From Anaspis maculata (lineage: Eukaryota > Arthropoda > Insecta > Coleoptera > Scraptiidae): a stretch of DNA of 64,000 bases. The DNA is taken from assembly GCA_949128115.1 (NCBI GenBank), contig OX421962.1:74550735-74614734 (forward strand). The letters run 5' to 3'. Shown here in pieces: positions 54,719 through 64,000 of the stretch; position 1 is the first letter of the stretch, and the number at the start of each line of letters is the position of its first letter. Under the pieces are notes generated by a model. That model was not told the DNA's origin, did not search any database, and saw only the letters and a list, made by a program, of their open reading frames with translations. A program made the position numbers and the translations under genes.

Positions 54719-57053
54719 GTCATGTTAAAGTTTGGCAACATATGTTTTAAGGGTATTTGGACCTCGCTAAATACGAAAACCATTGTTGCCAAGCCGAATT
54801 TTGCACCGGAAGCCCGCAATGGGGGGGTAAAGGGGGGGAAGACCAAAAATCACCATTTTCCACCATTTTTGATACCGGGACTGAGACCTGTCATCAGTGT
54901 GGAGTAAATTACATCATATCTTGATTAACTGAAGTCTTATACTATCATCTTGACATGATTACTGTCAAAATTTCCATAGGGGGGCGACTGGTGGGGGGAA
55001 TGTTGACTGTGAAGGTGATTCTTATTTTCTCTTGATTTTGAGTGAATATATACATGTTTGGTATCTTTTCCTATCAAGTTTCATATTTTCAGTTCAATTA
55101 TGGTGTCAAAATTGCAATAGGAGTAAGTTTGAACAAGTTTTAGATGATAAAACATGTTTTTTTGTCAATATTTTTTTACCACTTCGAACTGTGTTATTTA
55201 TTGCAAATCGGCATTTTTTTCTCAACATTCTTGCGTAGTTCGTTAGTCTGGTCTATTTCACACAATACAGTCATGTAACTGATGTGCCTTTAACTTTTAA
55301 AATACGAAAAAAAAATTTTTTTGTTAAAACTGTTTGGCGCTACTTTCCAACTTTATTTTTTGCTATTATTTTATTGTATGATGAAAAACTGTGGTCCTCC
55401 ACCTCATCATTATGAAGAAAACCTTAGCTGAGATATTCTATAATGTACTTTTTTTCAAAATAAGAGTTTTTCATGTCAGAACCTGATGCCCAGTGGGCAA
55501 GAGTCCTCTCAGAGAGGTCTGAGGTGTTCTCTTGAGCTCGAGAAACGGTTACCTCTCCCAAACGGCTTTGATATGCCCTATTAAGATACAGAGAGGTAAC
55601 CTTATTCTAACTTTTTTGTGATGTTCTCTTAAGCTCCAAATATGTTACCACTTTTGCACTTCTTTGAGATGTTCTATCAAGCTCCAAAGAGGTTACCTTT
55701 TCCCAACTTCTCTATGATGTTCTCTCAAGCTCCAAAGAAGGTTACCTTTTTCGACCTTATTCAAAAGGTTTTATAAAATTATAAAGCTCTAAAGGTTACC
55801 CTTGAGGCTACCTTTCTCCAACTTCTCTAATAAGTTCTATTTCAGCTCCAAAAAAAAAAAATAATAATAATTTTCTTTTGTATGTTTGATTATGCTCTAA
55901 AAAAGGTCACCTTTTTTGGATTTCCGTGAGATGATCTATCAAACCTCCAGGAAAAGTTACCTTTTTCGAACGTCTTGGGCAGGTGTTCTCTACCATCAAC
56001 CTCTAAAAAAGAACAACTCCTCAAAATTTACGTTCATGAGATGTACCTATATTCGAAAAAGTCGCATTCCTCTAATAATACCCCAGGGAAGAGGTAGAAG
56101 AGATTTTGAAATCAAATGAAATAAATGTGAATGATAAAACCTATAATTGTATTATTCAACTTAACGTTTAGGGTAATGTATCTGCCTTCGATTACACCAA
56201 GTTCTCTTCAGTTTCATTAGCGTATTTTTTTTTAATTCTATAAATTATGATATTTCAATGCAAATCGGAGTTTTCTTCGACAATTCTTGCGTATTTCGTT
56301 AGTCTGGTGTATTTTACACAGTACATTCACATACTAAGTGTGTCTTTACTTTTTAAAATATGAAAAACTTGAGTTTTGATCATACATACATCATACATCA
56401 AAAAACAAAGTTGAAAAGTGGGGCCGAAGAATTTCCACAACAAAAATTTTACTTCACATTTAAAAAAGTAGAGGCAAATCAATTGGATGCCTATATCATG
56501 GTAAATACATGAGACTAACGAACTACGCAATAATTTTGAGAAAAAATGCCAATTTGCAGTAAAATAACACAGTTGAAAGACGTAAAAAAATCTTGACAAA
56601 AAAACATGTTTTATCATGTAAAACTTGTTCAAACTCGCTTCTATTGCAATTTGAACACCATAGTTGAATAGGGAACATAGAATTTAGTCGGAAACGATAC
56701 CAAACATGTTTATATTTACTCAAAATCGAAAGAAAAGAAGAATCATCTACACAGTCAACATTCCCCCTACAAGTCTTCCCCCTCTGAAAATTTTGACAGT
56801 AATTATGTCAATATGGTAGTATAAGACCTCAGTGAATCAATATATGATGTAATTCACTCCATGTTAATGACAGGTCGCAGTTCCGACATCAAAAATGGTG
56901 AAAAATAGTGATTTTTGGTCTTCCCTCCCCTTTACCCCCCTATTGCGGGCTTCCGGTGCAAAATTCGGCTTGGCAACAATGGTTTTCGTATTCAGCGGGG
57001 TCCAAATACCCTTAAAACGTATGTTGCCAAACTTTAACATGACTTGCCTCTAG
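54719..57053. repeat. Inner palindrome H (about 2.3 kb) within G
   Basis: GTCATGTTAAAGTTTGGCAA (54719) is mirrored by TTGCCAAACTTTAACATGAC (about 57025-57046). Arms share CCGAATTTTGCACCGGAAGC / GCTTCCGGTGCAAAATTCGG and TTCTTATTTTCTCTTGATTT-type blocks. Internal motifs TTTGGTATCTTTTCCTATCA and AAACATGTTTTTTTGTCAAT are homologous to motifs in palindromes C and D, so these belong to one family. The centre is displaced by a minisatellite (55.5-56.0 kb). Confidence 0.85.
55520..56000. repeat. Minisatellite, period about 60 bp, degenerate
   Basis: Units with the core AGCTCCAAAGAGGTTACCTT followed by CCCAACTTCTCTATGATGTT and CTCTCA recur about eight times (for example 55629, 55688, 55729), with divergence and truncation toward the right end. 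No coding potential. Confidence 0.75.
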
Positions 57054-57914
57054 CATTGCTTTTTATCCGAAAAGATCCTAGACTATATTGCAAAATAGTC
57101 AATAATTGACGATTGATTAATTATTAATTATGAACCGTCAGTTTCACAAAAAAGATGATCAGCGATCAAGGCTGATTGCAGATTAACTGAACTTTTTTCT
57201 GCTGAATGATAGGCAATTAGCCACACAAAATGCCTAAAATATGTACTAGACCCATTATCTTTTCGTTATTGAGGGATAAACCAGCACTTCCATTGATCCG
57301 TCAGCTACAAATTGACAAACAAAATCGCGAATCAACTAATCTCGTATTATCTTTTTTGTGGAACCCACAGTGAGACTCCACTTTAGGCTCCATCATTTAG
57401 GTCTGGTCTCGATAACCCAGGCTGGTTTTATATTTTCAACAAGGAAATTGTCGGGAAATTGTGAAAAAAAAATGCTGAAAAATATTCAAGAGCCACTTAC
57501 CTCTCATTTAAAAAAAAATGGTGGAAGTCTGTTCAAGGGATAAAAACAGATAGAAAGTTTGAAAATTTGCAGTTTTTCCAGAGAGGGAAGCTCGAAAACC
57601 GTCAGTCCGATTTCTAAAATGTTTCCTCTAAAAATTGATTCAATCTCTTCTCCAGCTTTCATTCCCAGCATGTCTGCACCTGAGATGAATATTTCGTGGG
57701 GTTCACGCACGAACCTGTAGTATAGCTGGACTGCTAATCCCCCAGATTCCCCCAACAACTTATGACCCCTCCTCTGGAAGTCGCCATCTTATTATGCACC
57801 GATCCCCAAAAGTCCCAAAACGTTTGGTAGCGGCTACGAAAGTGGCTTTCAATATTCAACGGAGCAGTTTTATGTATTGATGACTATGACTATATATTCT
57901 ATTTCATAAATATA

Positions 57915-58646
57915 CAGGGTGTCCACGGTTCAAGTGCTCTAACTATAAGGTTGTATTCTTTGGCCAAATACAAGAAAATTCTTCCCATAATTGTTTTTTC
58001 TTTCGGGCTTCAGTTTCCAAGTTACAGGGTGTCAAACAATTAGAAAATAAAATCTTTTTTTGCTATAACTTAGTAACTTCTATTTTCACGAAAATCAAAC
58101 TTGGTACTATTGATAGACTATTAACCAGCTTTCATTTAGAGTTTACCATTACTTTGTTGAAAAACAAGTGGCGTAGATATTAGGGTTGCGCACCAATTAA
58201 CCCCGGTTATCTGCACGTCACTGAGATAAAATCAATCTTTGATAACATTTTCTGATTCCCCGGACAATTCTTAGCAAAAAAGATACTCTTTGTCCAAAGC
58301 TCTAAAGTCAACCATTTTCGAGAAAAACGGCATATAATGCTGAAAGGCATGAGAATCGATCATAACAATAAATTGACTGATGAGACTTCTGTGAGCTGCA
58401 GTATTATTGAAAGTATTAAAATAACTGAAAAGAAGACTTATTAGAAATCATTGCTCTTGTTCAGTATTACGCACACTAATTACAAGATAATTTATTAAAA
58501 AATAAGTTGACAACTTTTTTTCTAATTTTTTGACACCCTGTAACTTGGAAACTGAAGCCCGAAAAAAAATATATGGGAAAAATTTTCTTGCATTTGGCCA
58601 AAGAATACAACCCTACAGTTAGAGCACTTAAACCGTGGACAGCCTG
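57915..58646. mobile_element. CAGGGTGTCC-type palindrome (732 bp) nested in P-like copy 2
   Basis: CAGGGTGTCCACGGTTCAAG at 57915 and CTTAAACCGTGGACAGCCTG at 58646, with TATA on both sides (57911-57914, 58647-58650). Arms include TTCTTTGGCCAAATACAAGA / its complement and TCCAAGTTACAGGGTGTCAA / TTTGACACCCTGTAACTTGG. Copy 1 of the P-like element has an uninterrupted CATAAATAAATAATTTTAG at the same place, so the target contained ATA/TATA. Confidence 0.9.
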
Positions 58647-58860
58647 TATATAATTTTAGTGTATATTAATATAATTTTTAGCCAAATTTGTTACCGATCC
58701 ATGAAGATTTGCAAAGAGTTTACCGTTAGTACATAGAACGTTTGAGGTTCACTGGAAGAATTTTCGCTCGGTGACAGTCGGTGCTTGGCTGTCAACGCCG
58801 CGCCAGCTTGATCTGGGAGAATATCTTGATTTCTGGTTTTGATTTCGGCGACTTGTCCCT

Positions 58861-59073
58861 ATATCCCGTTCACGTTTTATTTTCAGTAGAATCAGTTTTT
58901 TAATAAAAAATAAAGTGACAAGCTGGGGGCTACGGCTACGGCTGATGGCACCTGCAAAGTTTTAGATCAAAACTATCAGCGACCGTCAGCCGTATCTCCT
59001 CAGCGCTCCAGCTTGTCACTTTATTTTTGCTACAAAAAGTCATTCTACTGACAATGAAAAGTGAACGGGATAT
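58861..59073. mobile_element. 213-bp hairpin nested in P-like copy 2
   Basis: ATATCCCGTTCACGTTTTAT (58861) pairs with the imperfect complement ending CGTGAACGGGATAT-like at 59073, with TTTTCAGTAGAATCA / GTCATTCTACTGACAA and AAATAAAGTGACAAGCTGG / CCAGCTTGTCACTTTATTTT further in. Non-coding. Target duplication uncertain. Confidence 0.75.
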
Positions 59074-59910
59074 ACCTAGGTAAACTCGTAGAATCGGACC
59101 GTTGCCGTGGCAGGTGATGCCAACCGTTGGAAACAAAAAACTTAGTGACCACATAATCTCATGGCAGCGCCCGCCTGACGTCATTTCCCCCTCTGTTATC
59201 ATCTGTCCAGCTATACTACAGGTTCGTGGGCTCACCGCATGCCGAAGTTTGCACTGGATATTTTCAAGTTTACAGAATGTCCAAATTTAATTTTTTAAAA
59301 TTTACCGTCGGGAAACCGAAACCGTGCTGATTTTGAAAATGTCTACACGACGCCCAATCCAATCTACTCCCGATATCAGTTTGTATTTTTCGGAAAAATT
59401 CGATCCCCAAGCAGGAATGAATTTTTGAATAGAGTATACTGCATCAAAAGCGAGTCGTCCTGGTCAAAACCGGGGTGGGAGGAGGCCCTCTCGAGTGGCA
59501 ACGGCCACAAGAAATTTCGGAAATTCATAACGTCGGACTGAAGAATAGTGGAAAATTGCAACTGCAGACTTAATTTGACTCTTTTGGTTCCTGCCAAATT
59601 TGGTTCCAATCCGACGGATAGATTTTGAATAGTTGAATGATAAACTTTTGAATTTTGACATTTCTTTTTTTTTGACAGATGACAGATAGAGCAATACTTT
59701 CAACTGTTCCGAATACAGTTTCTCAAGGGTTTTCAAATGACATATTGAAAGTCTAGTTCCGTGAGATATAGCTTCTGACATTTGTTTATAGTGTCACTTC
59801 TGTTTGACAGATGACAGCCAAAAGCCAATGGGCTCATTCCAGGGCAAAACCATGTCTGCATGTCAAATTTAAAGTCAATCGGTTCGACAGTTATCGACAG
59901 GGTGCAAAAA

Positions 59911-60215
59911 AATTGTGATTTAAAAAAAAATAAAAAAATCGATTTTCTTTGATTAAAATCGGGGTTTTTTGATTAAAATCGGATTTTTTTTTATCTAGAT
60001 CAGATTTTTCCGGTTTCAGTCAAATTGTTTGCCAATTTAAAAAATCTGTGGCAATCAAGGCTGGAATACAGTACAAAAAGTATAGATACTCTTCAGGTGT
60101 CCAGATCCTTTGTTTTTTTAATACGTATTTGAAGTTCTCGGGTTTTTTTTCCAGAAAAGCTGGAACTCTGGCAACTCACTGAACTCAGTATGGTTCTAAT
60201 CGTAACCCATACTAT
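59911..60215. other. AT-rich spacer with short repeats
   Basis: GATTAAAATCGG recurs two to three times at 59951-60000. An isolated TATA-CAGGTGTCTC terminus follows at 60213-60226 with no mate found. No gene. Confidence 0.45.
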
Positions 60216-60309
60216 ACAGGTGTCTCAAAACTCGCGCCCCAAAGCTCCACTCGGTATATGGAATCTTCTATAAAGCCCTCAAAAATGGAGGGTCAGGTGG
60301 CCGCCAAAT

Positions 60310-61030
60310 CGGTACGCCGCCATTTTGAAAGTGGCACCAAAGCATTTCGGTAACTTCATCTCGAACTTCATACATATGAGAATAATAAAAAAATATTTGC
60401 CAGACATGCCTCTCACGGGGAAGCACACAGCACCTGGATGAGGCAAGAGGGATCGTAAAAATCACTGATTTTCTAGGTTTTCTTTCTCTTTTTGGAAAAA
60501 CTATTTGGCACACATGCAAATTTCGGACAATAGCAAATAGAAAACATCAATCCATACCTGATCAAAAAAAAAATCATCAAAATCGGTTTGAGTCAAGCGA
60601 AAATAGGCGTAAGTTGAGTGTGAATCCATGTTACCAAAATCAAATGGTCGCCATTTTGGAACGACGCCATTTTGAAATTGGTACCGTACCAGAGTAGATG
60701 TAGATGAGAGAGTTGAGAGAGTATTGTAGATGCTGTTAGGATCAATACAACTTGAATTACGTTGAGAAACAGTCCGAGAAACCTATAGGACCGAGTATAG
60801 GACTGAAAGTCATCAAATTTCCAGTTTTTTTCTAATTCCGGTCAAACAGATCAATATAAATGATAACCGATGACAGCAGCGGATAGAGAATATGAATTCA
60901 CGTATTTCTAAATAAAAATTTCCCAAATCGGGCGAGAATAAAGCAAGTTAGGTCCGAATAAATGTCACCGGAAACAAATGACGCCATTTTGAAAGTGGCA
61001 CCAAAACATTTCGGTATCTCCACACATAGG
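60310..61030. repeat. Imperfect tandem repeat, period about 330 bp
   Basis: CGCCATTTTGAAAGTGGCAC followed by CAAAGCATTTCGGTA occurs at about 60320 and 60984 (CAAAACATTTCGGTA), and a decayed version CGCCATTTTGAAATTGG at about 60667. The spacing of about 320-345 bp suggests three diverged units. The GCCATTTTGAA motif also occurs in the 17.3-18.7 kb satellite. Confidence 0.5.
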
Positions 61031-62278
61031 ACTACCTATAAGAAACGAAAGGTCTCTTGCCCCCTTCACGAAGGAGCCCACGGGATACCCAGATGACCCC
61101 TGACTACAACACCAGTGCCAGTGCATGGTACGCGAGCCCGCTTTGAAAACATGATTTGGTTTTCAAATTCACTCGATCTCACTGAACTTAGTGTCCACTA
61201 GTTAGTTCGTTTTTTGTGTTCATGGTCCTTTTTTTGAATTTCTTCGATTATTTTTGTTTTCTTCTCGTTTGTCTGTTTTCGATTTTTATTTTTTTTCTTG
61301 AAGAAAACTCAATTTTTGTATCGAAACTCGTATTGAAAGAAATATATTTTTTGTTTTGTTTCATTTTATAAAGTTACTGAACCACTTGACCCTTGACCCC
61401 ATAACATGGAGTCATGGACCACTTATCCCATGGCAGTGGGGTTAACTGAACCCCACTGCAGTGTTATGAAAAAAAATTGTATGGTAGGTATCCTAGTCAC
61501 TTTTTCTTTAACATATTGGTATACATGAGGTTAGTTATTCGTCCTTGAGTTATTCAATAAACTCATTTGGTTCATCAAAAGCAGCACTCTAGATTAGTAA
61601 TGGTCTCGTGAAAGAAAAAACAAAAAAAAGCGGACCAGTTAACCCGCACTTCCCATACTCGAGTTTCGAGTACCGAGAAACAAAATTGAACTCACCTTTC
61701 GGTTTCATTTCGGAATTTCAAATACTGCAACAATGCTGCTTCAAGAGATGGTTTGTCTTTTGCATCCACGCACAACGCTGTTGAAAGAGTTGATAGGGAG
61801 GTTATTCGGGGCCAAGAGAAAATTCTCGGTTTCAAAACAGAAACTTGAAACTTGACGAACAATCACGAACACACTTGTCATCACCATAATTATTAAATTA
61901 TTATAAAAGTTGCTGTTAGAAACTATTCCATCCCGGCGGCTTGATCACGCACTTTTATTCAACGAGTAATCGAATCCGAATCGAGACAATCGAATGTTCG
62001 TTGTTCAGCCAAACAGCTGATCGCGAGACGACCTGCATTGCCGGCCCCACTGTTGCCATTGCTTGGGAATTTTCCCTAGATCTAGGGAAAAGTCCACGGA
62101 ACAGGGAAAAAGGGACATTTTTGGAAACCTGGAGAACTTTGCGAACATTTCGAAAAAATTTCCGTAGTCTAGGGAGTTTAAAAAAAAGATTGAAATTTTC
62201 CACCTCGATTTTTGCAAAAGTATTGAATTGATCAAAATTAATCAAAAAATTTGAAATGTTGGGAAGTTATGATTTATA
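61031..62278. other. Unassigned stretch
   Basis: No recognised gene. A short palindrome GCAGTGGGGTTAACTGAACC lies at about 61433. TTCTAGGGAAA/CTAGGG-type words begin near 62080 and recur at 62815-62935. Confidence 0.45.
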
Positions 62279-62291
62279 GACTCATTTAACC

Positions 62292-62696
62292 CTATAGTAG
62301 TTTGTTTTCGAGGGATGGTCCCTCTGCTCAAGATTATTTACATTTGAAGGCGCCTATACATGTGATAAGAATTTTAGCTCAGTTATGTATGTTCGGTCGG
62401 GGATATCTCAAACTGACACTTTCTGGCTACTGTTACAAAATATATGTTGATGAACTTTGTACCATCTGTAGCTCGATCTGTAGTTTGCGCTCCCAGGAAT
62501 CACTTGAACATTCCTTTTTTGTTTGTCCGATGTACAATGGTGTAAGATTCATCCTGCAGTCAATAAGTTCTCTAGATGAATTGATGAAGACTCTAGATAA
62601 TCCCAGCATGGAAGCAGCAAATCGAATTTGTAAATATGTGGCAATATAGGATAACATCCTTAAAAGCAATAAAACTTTGAATTTGAATTTGAATTT
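62292..62696 (+). mobile_element. 5'-truncated LINE with (TTGAAT)n tail and 13-bp duplication
   Basis: The target duplication GACTCATTTAACC lies at 62279-62291 and 62697-62709. The insert is open in frame at 62302-62649 and ends in three TTGAAT units. The translation shows IHVIRILAQLCMFGRGYLKL, then a zinc-knuckle-like CTICSSICSLRSQESLEHSF followed by CP (C-x2-C, H and C spaced as in the C-terminal finger of CR1/Jockey-type ORF2), and a stop at 62647-62649. Only the last 115 codons and a short 3' UTR are present. The reading frame is intact and the duplication perfect, so the insertion looks young. Confidence 0.85.
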
Positions 62697-62709
62697 GACT
62701 CATTTAACC

Positions 62710-63370
62710 GAGCATTCAACATACCCTCCTTCCTATTTCAAGCATTGACCCATGATCCCATGAACCATTATTTTGTATTCGCTTTTTTTAACATTTTCAG
62801 GAAAATTCTAGGGAACTTTGAGGTTTTCAGGGAAATTCTAGGGAAATTTTGTGGTTTTTTAGGGGAATTCAGGGGAAATTTGGAACCATGAGTTCTAGGG
62901 AAATTCTAGGGAATTTTTCGGAATTTCAACAGGGAGAATTTTTATTCACATCTGGCAACACTGGGCGGCCATAGACAAGCCGGCGGCTCTTCGAGGAGCG
63001 GTTGAGGGGGAGGGGCAAATTGACAGCATTTTAAACTGGAGTGGGAAGAAGGGGTCCATGACTAGGAGGATAGAATAGTAAGGAGGGAACATACGCCAAT
63101 GAAAGTGTAGCCATGCGGGGTAATCAACTACGCCCAGTAACCGTATCGAGTTACCAGTGCAACTTGACATTAGTGACTGCGATTTGATGAAAATGACATT
63201 TGTAAATAAACATAATTTGAGGTTATGGAATGTGACTGCTGTGCTTCTTCGGATTTTTGGCTGTTATTCTACCTAAAAGACCGACAGGAAGTTATCGAAG
63301 ACGTGATGAAAGACATGCTGCGGCATACGACGTGTAAAAGTGATGATCCCCGCATTGGAAGCATTGAAAT
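62710..63370. other. Unassigned, with CTAGGGAAATT repeats
   Basis: TTCTAGGGAAATT-like words recur at about 62805, 62835, 62870 and 62905. A frame at 63225-63407 starting MECDCCASSDFWLL is not recognised. Confidence 0.4.
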
Positions 63371-63420
63371 CAGTGGCGCAGCCAAGGGGGGGGCTAGGGG
63401 GCTATAGCCCCCCCCCCAGA
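63371..63420. repeat. Possible hAT-type terminus
   Basis: CAGTGGCGCAGCCAAGGGGG followed by GGGGGCTATAGCCCCCCCC resembles the CAGTGGCG(T)AGC ends of many insect hAT elements. No mate or target duplication found within the window. Confidence 0.35.
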
Positions 63421-63607
63421 CAGTCTCGCTTTTTCACCGAAGCAATGACAAATTTTGAACAAAATAAAAAATTTATTGTGTTTGACTGTTACCTTCTTTA
63501 TCATTTAGAAAATAGATCATTAGTCTCTCTGTGTAAGAGTTGCACTGCGATTGGATTGCGCGTTTTTTTTTTCAATTGGTGCGGAGAGAGAAACTCTTCC
63601 GGTTTAA

Positions 63608-63917
63608 GGACGGAGTTGAATTGGTAAGATAAGCGTTGCGGAATCAATCTCTGTGGGTTTATTTCTTGACAGAATCTCACCATTTAGGTTTCTTCCGGAA
63701 GCTACAAGAATGCAGTTTGGTTTGAGCCCATTGGCATTTCCAAGAATCAATTATTCATCCAAAAATAAAAAAATATCTTTCAATGTTGGAAATGCCAATG
63801 GGCTCAAACCAAACTGCATCCTTGTAGCTTTCAAGAAAGACCTAAGACTCCGTCAAGAAATGAAACCACAGGGATTATTGATTCCACAACGCTTATTTTA
63901 CCGATTTAACTCCGTCC
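63608..63917. mobile_element. Hairpin MITE family 2, copy 2 (310 bp, TTAA duplication)
   Basis: GGACGGAGTTGAATTGGTAA at 63608 pairs with GTAAAATAAGCG-type arms to TTTAACTCCGTCC ending at 63917, with TTAA on both sides (63604-63607, 63918-63921). The arms include GGTTTGAGCCCATTGGCATT / AATGCCAATGGGCTCAAACC. TTAA duplication suggests piggyBac-type mobilisation, although the GGAC end differs from the CCC end of the 34.1 kb element. Confidence 0.85.
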
Positions 63918-64000
63918 TTAAGCATGTATATTCACCTACTTATCAGGCTCATTTTATAACTTCTCGTTCACCAACGACTCGTTAGCGAACGATTATCGTT

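Larger units (their letters stand above)
57708..59228. mobile_element. P-like element, copy 2, in the right arm of palindrome G
   Basis: Ends CACGAACCTGTAGTATAGCT (57708) and AGCTATACTACAGGTTCGTG (59228) match copy 1 at 44094. The flanks GGTTCACG (57700-57707) and GGCTCACC (59229-59236) are a decayed 8-bp duplication; the opposite palindrome arm has the empty site GGCTCATC-like at about 54188-54200 in inverse orientation. It shares the AACGTTTGAGGTTCACTGGA promoter-proximal region with copy 1 but lacks the THAP exon. Two later hairpins are nested in it (57915-58646 and 58861-59073). Confidence 0.82.
53600..59910. repeat. Very large palindrome G (about 6.3 kb including insertions)
   Basis: Outer arms: CTGTCGAACCGTTGATCCCA (about 53687) opposite TCAATCGGTTCGACAG (about 59874-59892). 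Further in, GAGGGCCTCCCACCCCGATT (53981) / AACCGGGGTGGGAGGAGGCC (about 59466), then GATCGGACCCACGGTTTTCGA (54303) / its imperfect complement (about 57600). The right arm is split by the P-like element at 57708-59228. Between the outer arms lies a second palindrome (54719-57053). Single-arm length is about 0.9 kb. Minus-strand frames at 53961-54365 and 57504-57758 are reflections of the same arm sequence. Confidence 0.8.

Noticed and set aside
1..64000. CRISPR arrays, bacterial operons, phage or attachment sites
   Set aside because: No regularly spaced short repeats with unique spacers, no ribosome-binding-site-led gene strings, and spliced and retroelement sequence throughout show eukaryotic DNA.

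Overview
This is eukaryotic nuclear DNA, almost certainly from an arthropod and most likely an insect. It is AT-rich, has spliced coding fragments, and is built almost entirely from transposable elements. The combination is typical of insect genomes: a Penelope-like element with a GIY-YIG nuclease, R2-type endonuclease fragments, Ty3/gypsy, CR1/Jockey-type LINEs, hAT, P-like (THAP), pogo/Tigger and piggyBac-like elements, TA-flanked MITEs and a tRNA-derived SINE. Frequent tacctacc tracts are compatible with Hemiptera or Lepidoptera, but I cannot assign an order. I found no intact gene, host or element. There is no sign of bacterial sequence, CRISPR, rRNA or a free-standing tRNA gene.

Layout. 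0-5 kb: a broken Penelope-like element split by a hAT MITE with a perfect 8-bp target duplication and by a LINE 3' end, followed by a 1.1 kb inverted-repeat element. 5.2-6.6 kb: a long palindrome. 7.1-10.4 kb: a 3.2 kb element with about 0.9 kb inverted arms carrying an R2-type nuclease fragment and a Cys-rich fragment. 11.4-14.5 kb: a second nuclease fragment, then a decayed LINE split by an 852-bp element with an 8-bp target duplication and a THAP-like first exon. 15-21 kb: MITEs and a roughly 268-bp tandem satellite. 21.9-23.4 kb: a gypsy integrase end split by a TA-flanked MITE. 24.2-30 kb: three long palindromes. 30.1-31 kb: the longest R2-type C-terminal fragment. 32-41 kb: a SINE, a piggyBac-like element and several palindromes. 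41.7-46.9 kb: a hAT element with four levels of datable nesting. 50.8-51.7 kb: a pogo transposase end. 51.8-60 kb: two very large palindromes, one containing a second P-like copy and a 60-bp minisatellite. 62.3-63.9 kb: a LINE insertion with a 13-bp duplication and a TTAA-flanked hairpin MITE.

The most unusual property is the density of long near-perfect palindromes. Many begin TATA-CAGG(G)TG and end CA(C)CCTG-TATA. They share termini and target preference but not interiors, which points to one mobilising activity acting on many non-coding hairpin elements. Transcripts through them would fold into long dsRNA. The second highlight is a pair of different elements with 8-bp target duplications that each keep a promoter-proximal THAP-like exon and splice donor. 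They look like internally deleted derivatives of autonomous P-superfamily transposons. All coordinates of repeat arms are read by eye and may be off by tens of bases unless a target duplication is quoted.
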